Positions 1 through 8,023 are shown, counted from the stretch's first letter. The stretch: 64,000 nt of DNA from Candidatus Thermochlorobacteriaceae bacterium (GCA_029263855.1 JAJUFC010000004.1:1-64000); one strand, 5' to 3'. The notes: generated from the sequence alone by a model not told the origin. Made by a program: numbers and translations.

Positions 1-292
1 GGTTGGCGAAAGCAACGCATCGCCCTCTCGGTCGTTTCGCTTGACGCAAAATTATCCCAATCCGTTCAACCCAACGACGACGATACGCTATGAACTTCCC
101 GTTGCAAGCGACGTGAAGTTGGAGGTGTTTGATGTGCTTGGCAGAAAAGTCGCGACGCTGGTGAATGCGCGCCTCTCGGCAGGTCAATACGATGCGACGC
201 TCAATGCAAGCGGGCTGTCGAGCGGCGTGTATTTTTATCGATTGCAAACGGGTGATTTTATTCAGACGAGGAAAATGATGTTGGTGAAGTAA
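1..292 (+). CDS. C-terminal end of a secreted protein with a type IX secretion sorting domain (5' end outside window)
   Basis: The reading frame is open from the first base of the window, so this is the end of a larger gene. The visible 96 residues carry a classic Por/T9SS C-terminal sorting domain: the YPNPFNPTT start, an immunoglobulin-like beta fold with VFDVLGRKVATL, and the closing SGVYFYRLQTG ... MLVK. In this family the domain is recognised by the type IX secretion machinery and is usually removed or linked to the cell surface after export. The function of the cargo cannot be told because its N-terminal part is missing. A hairpin with a T-rich tail follows, so the gene probably ends its transcript here. 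Confidence 0.9.
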   Translation, partial: VGESNASPSRSFRLTQNYPNPFNPTTTIRYELPVASDVKLEVFDVLGRKVATLVNARLSAGQYDATLNASGLSSGVYFYRLQTGDFIQTRKMMLVK

Positions 293-312
293 CTCATGCG
301 CCAATGGCAAGC

Positions 313-348
313 AAGGGCGATTCAAATGTGAATCACCTTTGTTGTTTT
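313..348 (+). terminator. Probable rho-independent terminator after the T9SS cargo gene
   Basis: An inverted repeat (GATTCA, loop AATG, TGAATC), extended outward by AAGG/CCTT with a small internal mismatch, is followed by the T-rich stretch TTTGTTGTTTT. It lies 20 bases after the stop codon. Confidence 0.6.
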
Positions 349-450
349 AGCCTCGTAGATTCTTGGAATGCACGAGAAAATTTCGGATTGAAAAAGAAAC
401 ATTTTGTAATAAATTGCCGCTTCGTCTTGAAAAAATTATCGTGAAAGGTT

Positions 451-1515
451 ATGTCAAACCCGCTTGTGGGTGTCAAGAATCCTGCGTTGACTTCTGTTTG
501 GATACCGGTTTTGGAACTGATTGAAAATGCGACACGCATCGTGCTTTCAACCCATGAAAACTCGGACGGCGATGGTCTGGGCAGTGAGGTCGCAATGTGC
601 TCCGTCTTGCGTCAATTAGGCAAAGACGTTTGCATCATCAATCCAACGAACATTCCGAAAAATTATCAATTTCTTCCCTACCTTTCCGACGCGCTCATTT
701 TCCAAGAAGATTCCGCCGAGCATCGAAAATTTTTGGAGCAAGCCGACTTGTTTATGCTTCTCGATACGAATCACATCGGCAGAACGCGCGCCATGAAGCC
801 GATTGTTTTGGAGCGGCAGAAGCACGGTCAGAAAGTCATCTGCATCGACCATCATCTTCACCCCGAAGACTTTGCCGACGCGATGGTCTGCCTTTCCTAC
901 GCCTGTGCGACGGGCGAACTTGCCTACGAACTCATTAAAGCGATGGAAGAACGCTACGGCAAAACGCTGATTGATAAAAACGCCGCCATAGGACTTTATA
1001 CCGCCATCATGACCGATACCGCCTCGTTCAAACTTCCTAAAACCACAGCGCACGTTCATCGCATCGTCGCCGAACTTTTGGAGACGGGCATTTCGCCGAT
1101 GGAGATTTACGAGAAGATTTACAACACGCTGAGCGAAAACGTGCTCAAGCTCATCAGCTACGGGGTTGGAAGCGTAAAACTTTTGGAGCAGAACATGCTC
1201 GCGTATATGCCCATCACACAATCAATGTTGAGCGAGACGAAAACCGCTTTGAGCGATACCGAGCGACTGCTTGACTACATGGTCGGAATTCCCACCACGC
1301 GCATCAGCCTCTTGCTCATCGAGCTGCCCGACGGGCGCACCAAAGTGAGCATGCGCTCGCGCGGCGATTTAGCCGTCAATGAAATCGCGATGCAATATGG
1401 AGGCGGCGGACACAAAAACGCCGCTGGATGCACGGTGCCGCTTCCACTTCCACAAGCCATCGAGAAACTCATTACCGACACGACCAACTTGCTACAAAAC
1501 ATTCACAACAATTAA
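451..1515 (+). CDS. nrnA: DHH/DHHA1 family phosphoesterase, NrnA-like (oligoribonuclease / pAp phosphatase)
   Basis: This 354-residue protein has the two-domain DHH-DHHA1 layout. The metal-binding motifs are visible: H35 with D39 and D41 in the HENSDGDGLGS stretch, DTN at 105-107 and DHH at 133-135. The DHHA1 substrate-binding motif GGGGH is at 317-321. NrnA-type enzymes degrade short RNA oligomers to mononucleotides and dephosphorylate 3'-phosphoadenosine 5'-phosphate in the cytoplasm. The ATG at 451 has an AAAGG-like ribosome site about 5 bases upstream. The gene is followed after 29 bases by pepA on the same strand, so both may share a transcript. The exact substrate (nanoRNA, pAp or pGpG) cannot be settled from sequence. 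Confidence 0.88.
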   Translation: MSNPLVGVKNPALTSVWIPVLELIENATRIVLSTHENSDGDGLGSEVAMCSVLRQLGKDVCIINPTNIPKNYQFLPYLSDALIFQEDSAEHRKFLEQADLFMLLDTNHIGRTRAMKPIVLERQKHGQKVICIDHHLHPEDFADAMVCLSYACATGELAYELIKAMEERYGKTLIDKNAAIGLYTAIMTDTASFKLPKTTAHVHRIVAELLETGISPMEIYEKIYNTLSENVLKLISYGVGSVKLLEQNMLAYMPITQSMLSETKTALSDTERLLDYMVGIPTTRISLLLIELPDGRTKVSMRSRGDLAVNEIAMQYGGGGHKNAAGCTVPLPLPQAIEKLITDTTNLLQNIHNN

Positions 1516-1544
1516 ACTTCAATTTCTAAGACAAACCTATCACA

Positions 1545-3071
1545 ATGAAAGTCTCCGTATCGAAAGCCGCACTCAATTCTCATGCGCTCGAAGCCGTAGG
1601 ATTTTTCGTTCCGAAATCATCAAAAGAAAAAATCGCAACCTCGCTGAACGCACTTGCAGGCGTTGTCGCCACAGGGCTTAATGGCGACTTCAAAGCAAAC
1701 GAGGGCGACCTGCTCACGCTTTATCCGCAAAAGGAAAATTTCAATCCGAAGCGCGTCATCATTCTGGGCGTGGGTCAAAAGTTCACGCTCGATGCCGTGC
1801 GCAAATGTGCGGCAACGCTTGCCACGAAAATCAGAGAGATGAAACTGACCAAAGTCGGTATTGACCTAACGGAGATTGGCGCAATCGCAACCGAAATTCA
1901 AGAAGAAGAATCTTACGTGGCGCAAGCCGTTGTAGAGGGATTTGAATTAGGCTTATACGATTACAATAAGCTCAAAACCGACCGCGTTCAAGCCCTTAAA
2001 GACAAGAAGCACAAGAAAGAACCTGCGTTTGAATTCAAAGAGTTGGTGCTTATTACAGTCGCCGATTCACTCAAAGCCGTTGAGAGCGGCGCGAAAGTCG
2101 GCGAAGTCGTCGGCTCGGCACAATCCATGGTGCGCGACCTTATCAATTCGCCCAGCAACTATATGACGGCGACCGACCTTGCCAACGCCGCCAAAGCGTC
2201 GGGCAAAAAATACGGCTACAAAGTTACCGTGTTTGACAAGAAGAAAATTCAGCAACTCAAAATGGGCGGATTGCTCGGCGTGAACTTGGGAAGCGTTGAG
2301 CCACCGACGTTCTCTGTTCTCGACTACACGCCATCGGGCAAAGCCAAAGCCACGATTGCGCTTGTCGGCAAAGGCGTTACGTTCGACACAGGCGGTATCT
2401 CGATAAAGCCTTCGGAAAATATGGGCGACATGAAGTCCGATATGTCGGGCGCGGCAGATGTGATTGGCGCAGTGGAAATTGCGGCGCGACTTAAACTCCC
2501 GATTCGCGTGATTGGCTTCATTCCCGCAACCGATAACAAGCCCAGCGGCACGGCTCAAAACCCTGGCGATGTGCTGACCACTTATTCAGGCATCACAGTT
2601 GAAGTCGACAACACCGATGCCGAAGGACGGCTTATTTTAGCCGACGCACTCACTTACGCCAAAGAAGAATACGCACCCGACGCAATTATCGACCTCGCTA
2701 CGCTCACCGGCGCGTGCGTGATTGCGCTTGGCTATCAAGCGGCAGGACTTTTCACCAACAACGATGAACTTGCCGAAAAACTTTCAAAAGCAGGTATTCG
2801 CTCGGGCGAAAAAGTTTGGCGCATGCCGCTTTGGGACGATTACGACAAGCAAATCAAATCCGAAGTCGCTGATGTCAAAAACACAGGCGGCAGAGGCGCA
2901 GGCGCAATCACGGCGGCAAAGTTCCTCGAGAAATTCATCGGCGACCACAAAGCATGGGCGCATTTGGATATTGCCGGTCCCTCGTTCCCAGCGATGGGTT
3001 CAAGTGGCGCAAAAGGCAGTTCGGGCTTTGGTGTGCGCTTGCTTGCAGAAGTCTTACGAAACTGGAATTAA
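1545..3071 (+). CDS. pepA: Leucyl aminopeptidase (M17 family)
   Basis: This 508-residue cytosolic metallo-aminopeptidase releases N-terminal amino acids from peptides. The N-terminal third is the less conserved macro-like domain. The catalytic domain starts around residue 190 and includes K276 in GKGVTFDTGG and the signature NTDAEGRLIL at 356-365, whose D, E and R residues bind the two metals and bicarbonate. Length and motif order match intact family members. It follows the nrnA-like gene by 29 bases and ends in a strong terminator, so the BMC genes behind it are a separate unit. Confidence 0.96.
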   Translation: MKVSVSKAALNSHALEAVGFFVPKSSKEKIATSLNALAGVVATGLNGDFKANEGDLLTLYPQKENFNPKRVIILGVGQKFTLDAVRKCAATLATKIREMKLTKVGIDLTEIGAIATEIQEEESYVAQAVVEGFELGLYDYNKLKTDRVQALKDKKHKKEPAFEFKELVLITVADSLKAVESGAKVGEVVGSAQSMVRDLINSPSNYMTATDLANAAKASGKKYGYKVTVFDKKKIQQLKMGGLLGVNLGSVEPPTFSVLDYTPSGKAKATIALVGKGVTFDTGGISIKPSENMGDMKSDMSGAADVIGAVEIAARLKLPIRVIGFIPATDNKPSGTAQNPGDVLTTYSGITVEVDNTDAEGRLILADALTYAKEEYAPDAIIDLATLTGACVIALGYQAAGLFTNNDELAEKLSKAGIRSGEKVWRMPLWDDYDKQIKSEVADVKNTGGRGAGAITAAKFLEKFIGDHKAWAHLDIAGPSFPAMGSSGAKGSSGFGVRLLAEVLRNWN

Positions 3072-3092
3072 CGCGGTGCATCGTGTTTTTCA

Positions 3093-3126
3093 AAGGCAAC
3101 CCGCTTGGGTTGCCTTCTCTTTTTTT
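3093..3126 (+). terminator. Rho-independent terminator of pepA
   Basis: A perfect 10-bp stem (AAGGCAACCC / GGGTTGCCTT, loop GCTT) is followed by CTC and a run of T. It lies 22 bases after the pepA stop. The end of the T-run also contains a TTTG that could be the -33 element of the next promoter. Confidence 0.88.
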
Positions 3127-3154
3127 GCAAATGCTTTCTTTTCGCGTAACTTCA
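3124..3154 (+). promoter_or_regulatory. Candidate promoter for the BMC shell genes
   Basis: TTTG at 3124-3127, a 19-base spacer and TAACTTCA at 3147-3154 resemble the Bacteroidota TTTG/TAnnTTTG promoter, with mismatches in the -7 element. It lies between the pepA terminator and the first BMC gene, where a promoter is needed. This rests on position and pattern only. Confidence 0.35.
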
Positions 3155-3203
3155 AATTCAATACGCAATCACATTTTCAAAAACTTAACTCGGAGAATTT
3201 TAT

Positions 3204-3482
3204 ATGGCAATGGATGCCTTAGGCATGGTGGAAACCAAAGGCTTGGTCGGCGCAATCGAAGCGGCAGATGCCATGGTCAAAGCCGCAAAAGTTGAACTCA
3301 TTGGCAAAGAAGCCATTGGCGGCGGATATGTTACCGTTATGGTTCGCGGCGATGTCGGCGCAGTCAAAGCGGCAACCGATGCGGGCGCGGCGGCGGCACA
3401 ACGTGTCGGCGAATTGGTTTCCGTCCACGTCATTCCTCGCCCGCATACTGATGTCGAGAGCATTCTTCCCAAGCGTTCTTAA
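3204..3482 (+). CDS. Bacterial microcompartment hexameric shell protein (BMC-H, PduA/EutM/CcmK type)
   Basis: This 92-residue protein is one complete BMC domain. It opens with the typical [18 protein letters not shown], has the [19 protein letters not shown] core, and ends with SVHVIPRPH. Such proteins form flat hexamers that tile the shell of carboxysomes and metabolosomes, with a small central pore at the sixfold axis. The start is the ATG behind GGAG at 3191. A second BMC gene follows after 15 bases, so the two are almost certainly co-transcribed. No pentamer (BMC-P), trimer (BMC-T) or encapsulated enzyme gene is seen anywhere in the window, so the compartment's chemistry cannot be inferred here. 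Confidence 0.95.
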   Translation: MAMDALGMVETKGLVGAIEAADAMVKAAKVELIGKEAIGGGYVTVMVRGDVGAVKAATDAGAAAAQRVGELVSVHVIPRPHTDVESILPKRS

Positions 3483-3497
3483 TTTCTCCTCTTGCCC

Positions 3498-4109
3498 ATG
3501 CGCGAAGAACTTGCCGTTGGATTGATTGAAACAAGAGGGCTGGTTGCCGCCGTTGAAGCGTGCGATGCCGCCCTCAAATCTGCCGACGTCAAACTCATCT
3601 CGATTGACCGAGCCGATGCCGGATTGATGACGGTGAAAGTTGTCGGCGAAGTTGCCGCCGTTCAATCTGCGGTTGATGCAGGGCGGCTGGCGGCGGCGCG
3701 CGTCGGAACGCTCGTTGCGGCACATGTCATTCCGCGCCCCGATGCAGGCTTGCACGATGAACTCATTTACGTGGCAGTGCGCCCGCGCAAAAAGAATCAA
3801 GCTCAATCTACCTCGCGCACACAATCAGCAAAGAATCAAGCTCAATCTACCTCGCGCACACAATCAGCATCAACTATCTCTGAAACAACTTCTTCATCTT
3901 CAATCTCTCAACTATCCAAACCTACCCCGCCACAACCAACCTCCGCCGTGTCGGGCTCTCAACCCTTACCGGAACATCTTGCCAGCATGACGGTGCAGGA
4001 ACTTCGTCGTTATGCACGCACCTTGCCAAACTTTCCAATTCAAGGCAGAGAAATTTCGCGTGCTGGAAAAGCAACCTTGCTCGCACTTCTGCGCCAAATC
4101 AATGCATGA
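3498..4109 (+). CDS. BMC shell protein with a long C-terminal extension and a SAP/Rho-N-like terminal module
   Basis: The 203-residue product begins with a full BMC-H domain (about residues 1-88: LAVGLIETRGLVAAVEACD ... AAHVIPRPDAG). Residues about 95-155 are a linker rich in S, T, Q and P, containing a perfect 13-residue tandem duplication. The last 45 residues (from LPEHLASMTVQELRRYAR to ATLLALLRQINA) look like a SAP or Rho-N-type helical module, normally associated with nucleic acid binding. That assignment is by eye. EutK is the known precedent of a BMC protein with a C-terminal nucleic-acid-binding-like domain. The ATG at 3498 is preferred over an in-frame TTG two codons earlier because it places the BMC fold at the N-terminus as usual. 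The extension could instead recruit cargo. Confidence 0.88.
   Translation: MREELAVGLIETRGLVAAVEACDAALKSADVKLISIDRADAGLMTVKVVGEVAAVQSAVDAGRLAAARVGTLVAAHVIPRPDAGLHDELIYVAVRPRKKNQAQSTSRTQSAKNQAQSTSRTQSASTISETTSSSSISQLSKPTPPQPTSAVSGSQPLPEHLASMTVQELRRYARTLPNFPIQGREISRAGKATLLALLRQINA
3792..3869 (+). repeat. Perfect 39-bp tandem duplication inside the BMC linker
   Basis: Two identical adjacent 39-base units (3792-3830 and 3831-3869) encode the 13-residue unit KNQAQSTSRTQSA twice. The unit is a multiple of three, so copy-number change would alter linker length without breaking the frame. Perfect identity points to a recent event. Confidence 0.95.
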
Positions 4110-4228
4110 ACGTTTTTATCCGCCGTCCAAAACCGATGATGCAACGCGGCGCGTTTGATGTATGCAATTAACCGTTTTGGTTGATTCGCTCTGAATGACA
4201 TTTGAAATCGGACAAATAATTTTTCTCA

Positions 4229-4268
4229 AAGAGCGTTGCGAAATCGCAAAAAATCGTTTCGCGCTCTT
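4229..4268. repeat. Imperfect inverted repeat in the gap before the Sua5 gene
   Basis: AAGAGCG and CGAAA on the left pair with TTTCG and CGCTCTT on the right, with a three-base bulge and an A-rich loop. There is no T-run on either side, so it is not a typical terminator. The rest of the 233-base gap (4110-4342) shows nothing I can name. Confidence 0.4.
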
Positions 4269-4342
4269 CATAAATCATTTAGTTTTACAATGTTATATGT
4301 GAGGATACTGACGAAGTCAATGCGGTTCTTTTCGGTTCAGCT

Positions 4343-5278
4343 ATGGAGACAAAACTGACGAAATCGCCCAAACTTGCCGCGCAACTCCTACTCAAAGGCG
4401 GCGTTGTGGCTTTCCCAACGGAAACGGTTTATGGATTGGGCGCGAATTTGTTTGACGAAACGCATGTTCGAAAAATCTTTCTCGCCAAAGGTCGTCCGTC
4501 CGACAACCCCTTGATTGCGCACGTTGCAAATTTTCACGACGCAGAGATTTTGATAAAAAAAATTCCGCGAGCGGCGGAGCAACTGATGGAAGCGTTCTTT
4601 CCTGGCGCGCTGACGATTATTCTTCCGAAAAGCAAGTATGTGCCCGACATCGTAAGCGCAGGGTTGAAAACCATCGGCATTCGAATGCCGTCGCTCAAAC
4701 TCACACAAGCCTTTCTTAAAGAGTGTGGCGCGCCCGTCGCCGCGCCGTCGGCGAATCTTTCAGGCAAGCCGAGTTCAACTTCGTGGAAAGCGGTTCGGGA
4801 AGACTTTGACGGAAAAATCGAGTGCATTTTGAAAGGCGATGAAAGCGAATTTGGGCTTGAATCGACCGTCGTAGATTGTTCCGTCGCCCCGCCTGTGGTT
4901 CTGCGAACGGGCGCTATTTCGCTTGAAGAATTACAGCGCGTTGTGCCTGAAATATGGCTTGGCACAAGCGAATCGCACCATGCACCGAAAAGCCCCGGCA
5001 TGAAATATCGCCACTACGCGCCCGATGCAACGGTTAAGGTGATTGACGATTTTTCGGAAGTGGATTACGCGCACGCATTCATCGGCACAAGCAAGCCGCC
5101 GAAGCCATTTGCACATCAAAAAATTTGTGATGGGCTGAACGATTACGCTCGCACACTTTACACTTTCTTCCGAGAATGCGACGCGCACGGCTTGAAAACT
5201 ATCTACTGCGAACGCGTCCCTAAACACGGTATCGGTTTAGCATTGATGGATAGAATTGAAAAAGCCTCAAAAAAGTGA
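4343..5278 (+). CDS. L-threonylcarbamoyladenylate synthase (Sua5/YrdC family)
   Basis: The 311-residue protein makes threonylcarbamoyl-AMP from threonine, bicarbonate and ATP, the first step of the t6A37 modification of ANN-decoding tRNAs. The N-terminal YrdC domain is clear from VAFPTETVYGLGAN near residue 24 and KGRPSDNPLIAHV. It is followed by the smaller Sua5 domain (from about residue 215, SPGMKYRHYAPDA), so this is the long Sua5 form and not the short YrdC form. The start at 4343 gives the normal family N-terminus. It stands alone on this strand and runs towards a short gene on the opposite strand. Confidence 0.93.
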   Translation: METKLTKSPKLAAQLLLKGGVVAFPTETVYGLGANLFDETHVRKIFLAKGRPSDNPLIAHVANFHDAEILIKKIPRAAEQLMEAFFPGALTIILPKSKYVPDIVSAGLKTIGIRMPSLKLTQAFLKECGAPVAAPSANLSGKPSSTSWKAVREDFDGKIECILKGDESEFGLESTVVDCSVAPPVVLRTGAISLEELQRVVPEIWLGTSESHHAPKSPGMKYRHYAPDATVKVIDDFSEVDYAHAFIGTSKPPKPFAHQKICDGLNDYARTLYTFFRECDAHGLKTIYCERVPKHGIGLALMDRIEKASKK

Positions 5279-5297
5279 GTTTTCTTGTTGGAATAAT

Positions 5298-5522
5298 TCA
5301 AGTAATCACAATGTCGGAAAATTGCCGATGGGTGCGCTCGTGTAATTCTTGAACATCAAACGCTTTCACGCGCTCATACATTAAAGTTGCGAGTAAATCC
5401 AGTTGAACGAAATCGTTTGCGGCAATATCGCGCTCGATGAGCGTGCCCAAAAACACCATTTGTTCAGGCGAGAGTGAATCCAAAAATTTGTTGAGATTGG
5501 CTTTGTAGGATACTTGCGACAT
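5298..5522 (-). CDS. Small hypothetical protein, 74 residues
   Basis: I do not recognise this protein. It is predicted to be soluble and mostly helical, slightly acidic, with no cysteine and no signal peptide (SLSPEQMVFLGTLIERDIAA in the middle). It is convergent with the Sua5 gene 19 bases away and divergent from the acetyltransferase gene 62 bases away. That placement, a sensible start and protein-like composition support a real gene. Function is unknown. Confidence 0.6.
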   Translation of the reverse strand: MSQVSYKANLNKFLDSLSPEQMVFLGTLIERDIAANDFVQLDLLATLMYERVKAFDVQELHERTHRQFSDIVIT

Positions 5523-5584
5523 AGCGAAAAAAGTTTGATGTTGAATTTACGCTAATAGCGACACAAACATGCACTAGCAATGTT

Positions 5585-6037
5585 ATGCACTGGCAATGTT
5601 CATCATTTTCGGAACTGACGCCGAAAGCCCTCTACGAGATTCTCAAAGCCCGCGCCGAAGTCTTCGTCGTCGAACAGCAATGCGCATATTTGGATATGGA
5701 CGGCATTGATGAGCATTCACATCATCTTGTTTTGCAGAGCGAACACGGCGAACTTCTCGCCTATTCACGACTTGTGCCGCCAAACGTTAAATTTCAAGAG
5801 CCGTCCATCGGGCGCGTTCTAACCACACAAGTCGCACGCGGCAAAGGCTTCGGGCGACGCCTCATGCAAGAAAGCATTTTGAGAATCACCGTGCTCTATC
5901 CAAACGCCTCAATTCGCATCGGTGCACAAGCCTACCTTGAAAAGTTTTACAACGATTTTGGCTTCGTGCGCGTCTCCGATAACTACGACGAAGACGGCAT
6001 TCCGCATCTTGAAATGCTTCGTGCAAACAAACACTGA
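5585..6037 (+). CDS. GNAT acetyltransferase, ElaA family
   Basis: The 150-residue protein has the ElaA-type N-terminus (ELTPKALYEILKARAEVFVVEQQCAYLDMDGID) and the GNAT acetyl-CoA pyrophosphate loop VARGKGFGRRLMQ around residues 86-98. It ends with the acceptor-fold signature FYNDFGFVRVSDNYDEDGIPH. GNAT enzymes move an acetyl group from acetyl-CoA to an amine; the ElaA acceptor is not established. Length matches the family. A GGTT/AATG-poor leader gives no clear ribosome site, but the ATG at 5585 starts precisely at the conserved N-terminal helix. Confidence 0.87.
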   Translation: MHWQCSSFSELTPKALYEILKARAEVFVVEQQCAYLDMDGIDEHSHHLVLQSEHGELLAYSRLVPPNVKFQEPSIGRVLTTQVARGKGFGRRLMQESILRITVLYPNASIRIGAQAYLEKFYNDFGFVRVSDNYDEDGIPHLEMLRANKH

Positions 6038-6129
6038 ACGCATAGCAGAAACGTTCAACTACATCGCGCCGTTTCAAGCCTGTGTCGTAACACAATAGAG
6101 CCTAATTATCAAATCATCATATTTTAACC

Positions 6130-6519
6130 ATGCTCAAATTCTCATTTTCTCTCGTTCTGCTTGCGATACTTGTGATTGTTTCGCCTGCAACTGCGCAAGA
6201 CACGAAAAAAGAATCTAAAAAGGATAAATCAAAAACAACGCTCGTCGGCTACCTTTCCGATTGCCAATGCGGAGAAAGTTTGGAGAGCGTGAAAATGGCG
6301 GCAGACCACACGAAAGAGTGTTGCCTGATGGACGCCTGCGCGAAATCGGGCTTCGGCATTTACAGCGATGGTAAATTCATTAAGTTTGACCCAAAAGGAA
6401 GCGATAAAGCCAAAGCCTTTCTTGTCGCACTCAAAAAAGAAAAAGACTTAAAGGTGAAGGTTAAAGGCAAGATGGAAAACAACGTGTTTATGCTTGCCAG
6501 CATTGAAGACGCCAAGTAG
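6130..6519 (+). CDS. Small secreted cysteine-containing protein of unknown function
   Basis: The 129-residue product starts with a signal peptide (LVLLAILVIVSPATAQD, cleavage after about residue 22). A short lysine-rich segment (KKESKKDKSKTT) follows, then a compact domain of about 90 residues. That domain has five cysteines in the order DCQCGE ... ECCLMDAC, which could bind a metal or form disulfides. The second half (GIYSDGKFIKFDPKGSDKAKAF ... KVKVKGKMENN) resembles small beta-rich periplasmic proteins. I do not recognise the family. It ends in a strong terminator. Confidence 0.75.
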   Translation: MLKFSFSLVLLAILVIVSPATAQDTKKESKKDKSKTTLVGYLSDCQCGESLESVKMAADHTKECCLMDACAKSGFGIYSDGKFIKFDPKGSDKAKAFLVALKKEKDLKVKVKGKMENNVFMLASIEDAK

Positions 6520-6536
6520 GCACTACAAGAAAATGT

Positions 6537-6566
6537 AAAAGGGACGCCGCGAAGCGTCCCTTTTTT
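6537..6566. terminator. Bidirectional rho-independent terminator between convergent genes
   Basis: A 7-bp GC-rich stem (GGGACGC / GCGTCCC, 6-base loop) is flanked by AAAA on the left and six T on the right. It can end transcription of the secreted-protein gene on the plus strand and, more weakly, of the barrel gene on the minus strand. Confidence 0.85.
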
Positions 6567-6611
6567 GTTGCTACAAAATTTCCCCTTTACAAAAAAAATC
6601 GCCTTTACAAA

Positions 6612-7973
6612 TTAGAAGCGATACGACGAGCTAAACACGGCGAAAAGCGGGCTTGTGGTATTTCCGCCAACAAGGTGCGGACCGTTACGCAAGAAGGTTT
6701 CGTTGACCGCAAAGTTCATGTTCCAATCGCCGAAGTGCATACCAACACCGACGGAAATAAAGTCGCCTAAGTAATTCGCGCCTGAAGCACCATTGCGCGT
6801 AGAAGTTGTCTTTGTTGTGGTGTTGCTGACGCGACGCTCGTCGATTGATTCCGTGCCACCCATCGTTTTGAAATAGCCGAGACGAACGGTAAGCCAATCG
6901 AGCGCATAGTATTCCACGCCGAGATTGATGCGCGGTAGCAAGGTTGTTTTATCTGTTTCGGTGCGCGTATCGCCAGAAACATTATTGAGATTAGTTGTCT
7001 TGGTTTCTTCTGTTGCGTTTACAAATGAAATGCCGCCGATGAGCAAGGCGTTTTTCGTTTTAGCGTTCAAGCCTAATCCAACTTCAAATGTTGTTTGTGA
7101 ACTTTCTACAGCTTCCGTATTTGTCGGAGGCGCAGGGTCAATTTTGGCTTTGGCAGAGACATTGTAGAAACTCACAGTGGGCACAAGGTCGTAAGTATTA
7201 TTGAGTTTGTAGAAGGCACGCGCATTCACGCCAAGTTCCATTCCGCCATCGAGGCTGACTTCGGCTGAGGTTGATGTGCCGCCCGTTGAAGTTTGCTCTT
7301 TTACGGAGCGAGAGTTCATGCGCACTTTCACAGCAAGTTCGCCACGAAGTTGAGCCGTGTTATAGACCGCACCCACATCGAAGCCAAGTGTTGAGAGTTT
7401 GCTTGTTTCAGTTGAAGAAGAGTTTGGGGCTTCATTTTTATCCTCCGCTGTGCGGCTACCGGTGTAGATTTGTGCGCCGAGTGTTAATTCAGGCGAGAGT
7501 TTATAGCCGATTAAAAAGCCAAGCGTGTTTTCGATGTTTGGCAAGGTGTTTCCGTTGAATTCGTCAAGCGCGCCAGTGGTCGCGAGCGCGTCTCGGGTGT
7601 TGACAAGCAAGCCCAAGTAGAGGTTCTTTGTAACTTCAAAGTTCGCGCCTGCAAACGTTTGCGAGGTAGCCCCGGATTGCGCACCGTCGAAGTTTCCCCA
7701 CACATAATTTCCGAAGTCGCCAATGTAGGCGGGATTGATGAGCAAGTAGGTGTCGTTGCGAAGGAAGGGGTTGAAGTTGTAGAGCCCGTTTGGGCTATAT
7801 GCGCCGCCTGCACCGAGTGCGAGTTCGCGAGCAAAGCCGCCGCCGAGTTCGCGTTGAGTTTTGGGTGGGGCAAGGAGAGAGGTCGGGGATTGCTCTTGCG
7901 CACGCGCAGAAAACGTGAGCGAGACGCCGACGAGCAACGCAAAGATTGCGCGAAGTAAGAGATTCTTTTTCAT
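6612..7973 (-). CDS. Outer-membrane beta-barrel protein (long-chain transporter or PorV-like), unassigned
   Basis: The 453-residue product starts with a clear signal peptide (MKKNLLLRAIFALLVGVSLTFSARAQ). The body has alternating aromatic and polar strands and many short loops, and it ends in SSYRF, the terminal aromatic typical of outer-membrane barrels. The early part (GGGFARELALGAGGAYSPNG) recalls the PorV/FadL-like barrels of Bacteroidota, but I cannot name the family. An upstream in-frame extension to 8138 is rejected, because the start at 7973 coincides with the signal peptide and a good promoter (TATATTTG, 8024-8031 on the minus strand) lies between. Confidence 0.85.
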   Translation of the reverse strand: MKKNLLLRAIFALLVGVSLTFSARAQEQSPTSLLAPPKTQRELGGGFARELALGAGGAYSPNGLYNFNPFLRNDTYLLINPAYIGDFGNYVWGNFDGAQSGATSQTFAGANFEVTKNLYLGLLVNTRDALATTGALDEFNGNTLPNIENTLGFLIGYKLSPELTLGAQIYTGSRTAEDKNEAPNSSSTETSKLSTLGFDVGAVYNTAQLRGELAVKVRMNSRSVKEQTSTGGTSTSAEVSLDGGMELGVNARAFYKLNNTYDLVPTVSFYNVSAKAKIDPAPPTNTEAVESSQTTFEVGLGLNAKTKNALLIGGISFVNATEETKTTNLNNVSGDTRTETDKTTLLPRINLGVEYYALDWLTVRLGYFKTMGGTESIDERRVSNTTTKTTSTRNGASGANYLGDFISVGVGMHFGDWNMNFAVNETFLRNGPHLVGGNTTSPLFAVFSSSYRF

Positions 7974-8023
7974 CGTCAATGTTTTGTTTTTGATTGTTGC
8001 AAACGATTTATTCATTTGCGCGG

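Noticed and set aside
3219-3824. 201-codon minus-strand frame across both BMC genes
   Set aside because: It is antisense to two clear BMC-domain genes and has no domain of its own.
4229-4268. Hairpin in the gap before the Sua5 gene as a terminator
   Set aside because: The stem has a three-base bulge and no T-run follows on either strand; kept only as an inverted repeat.
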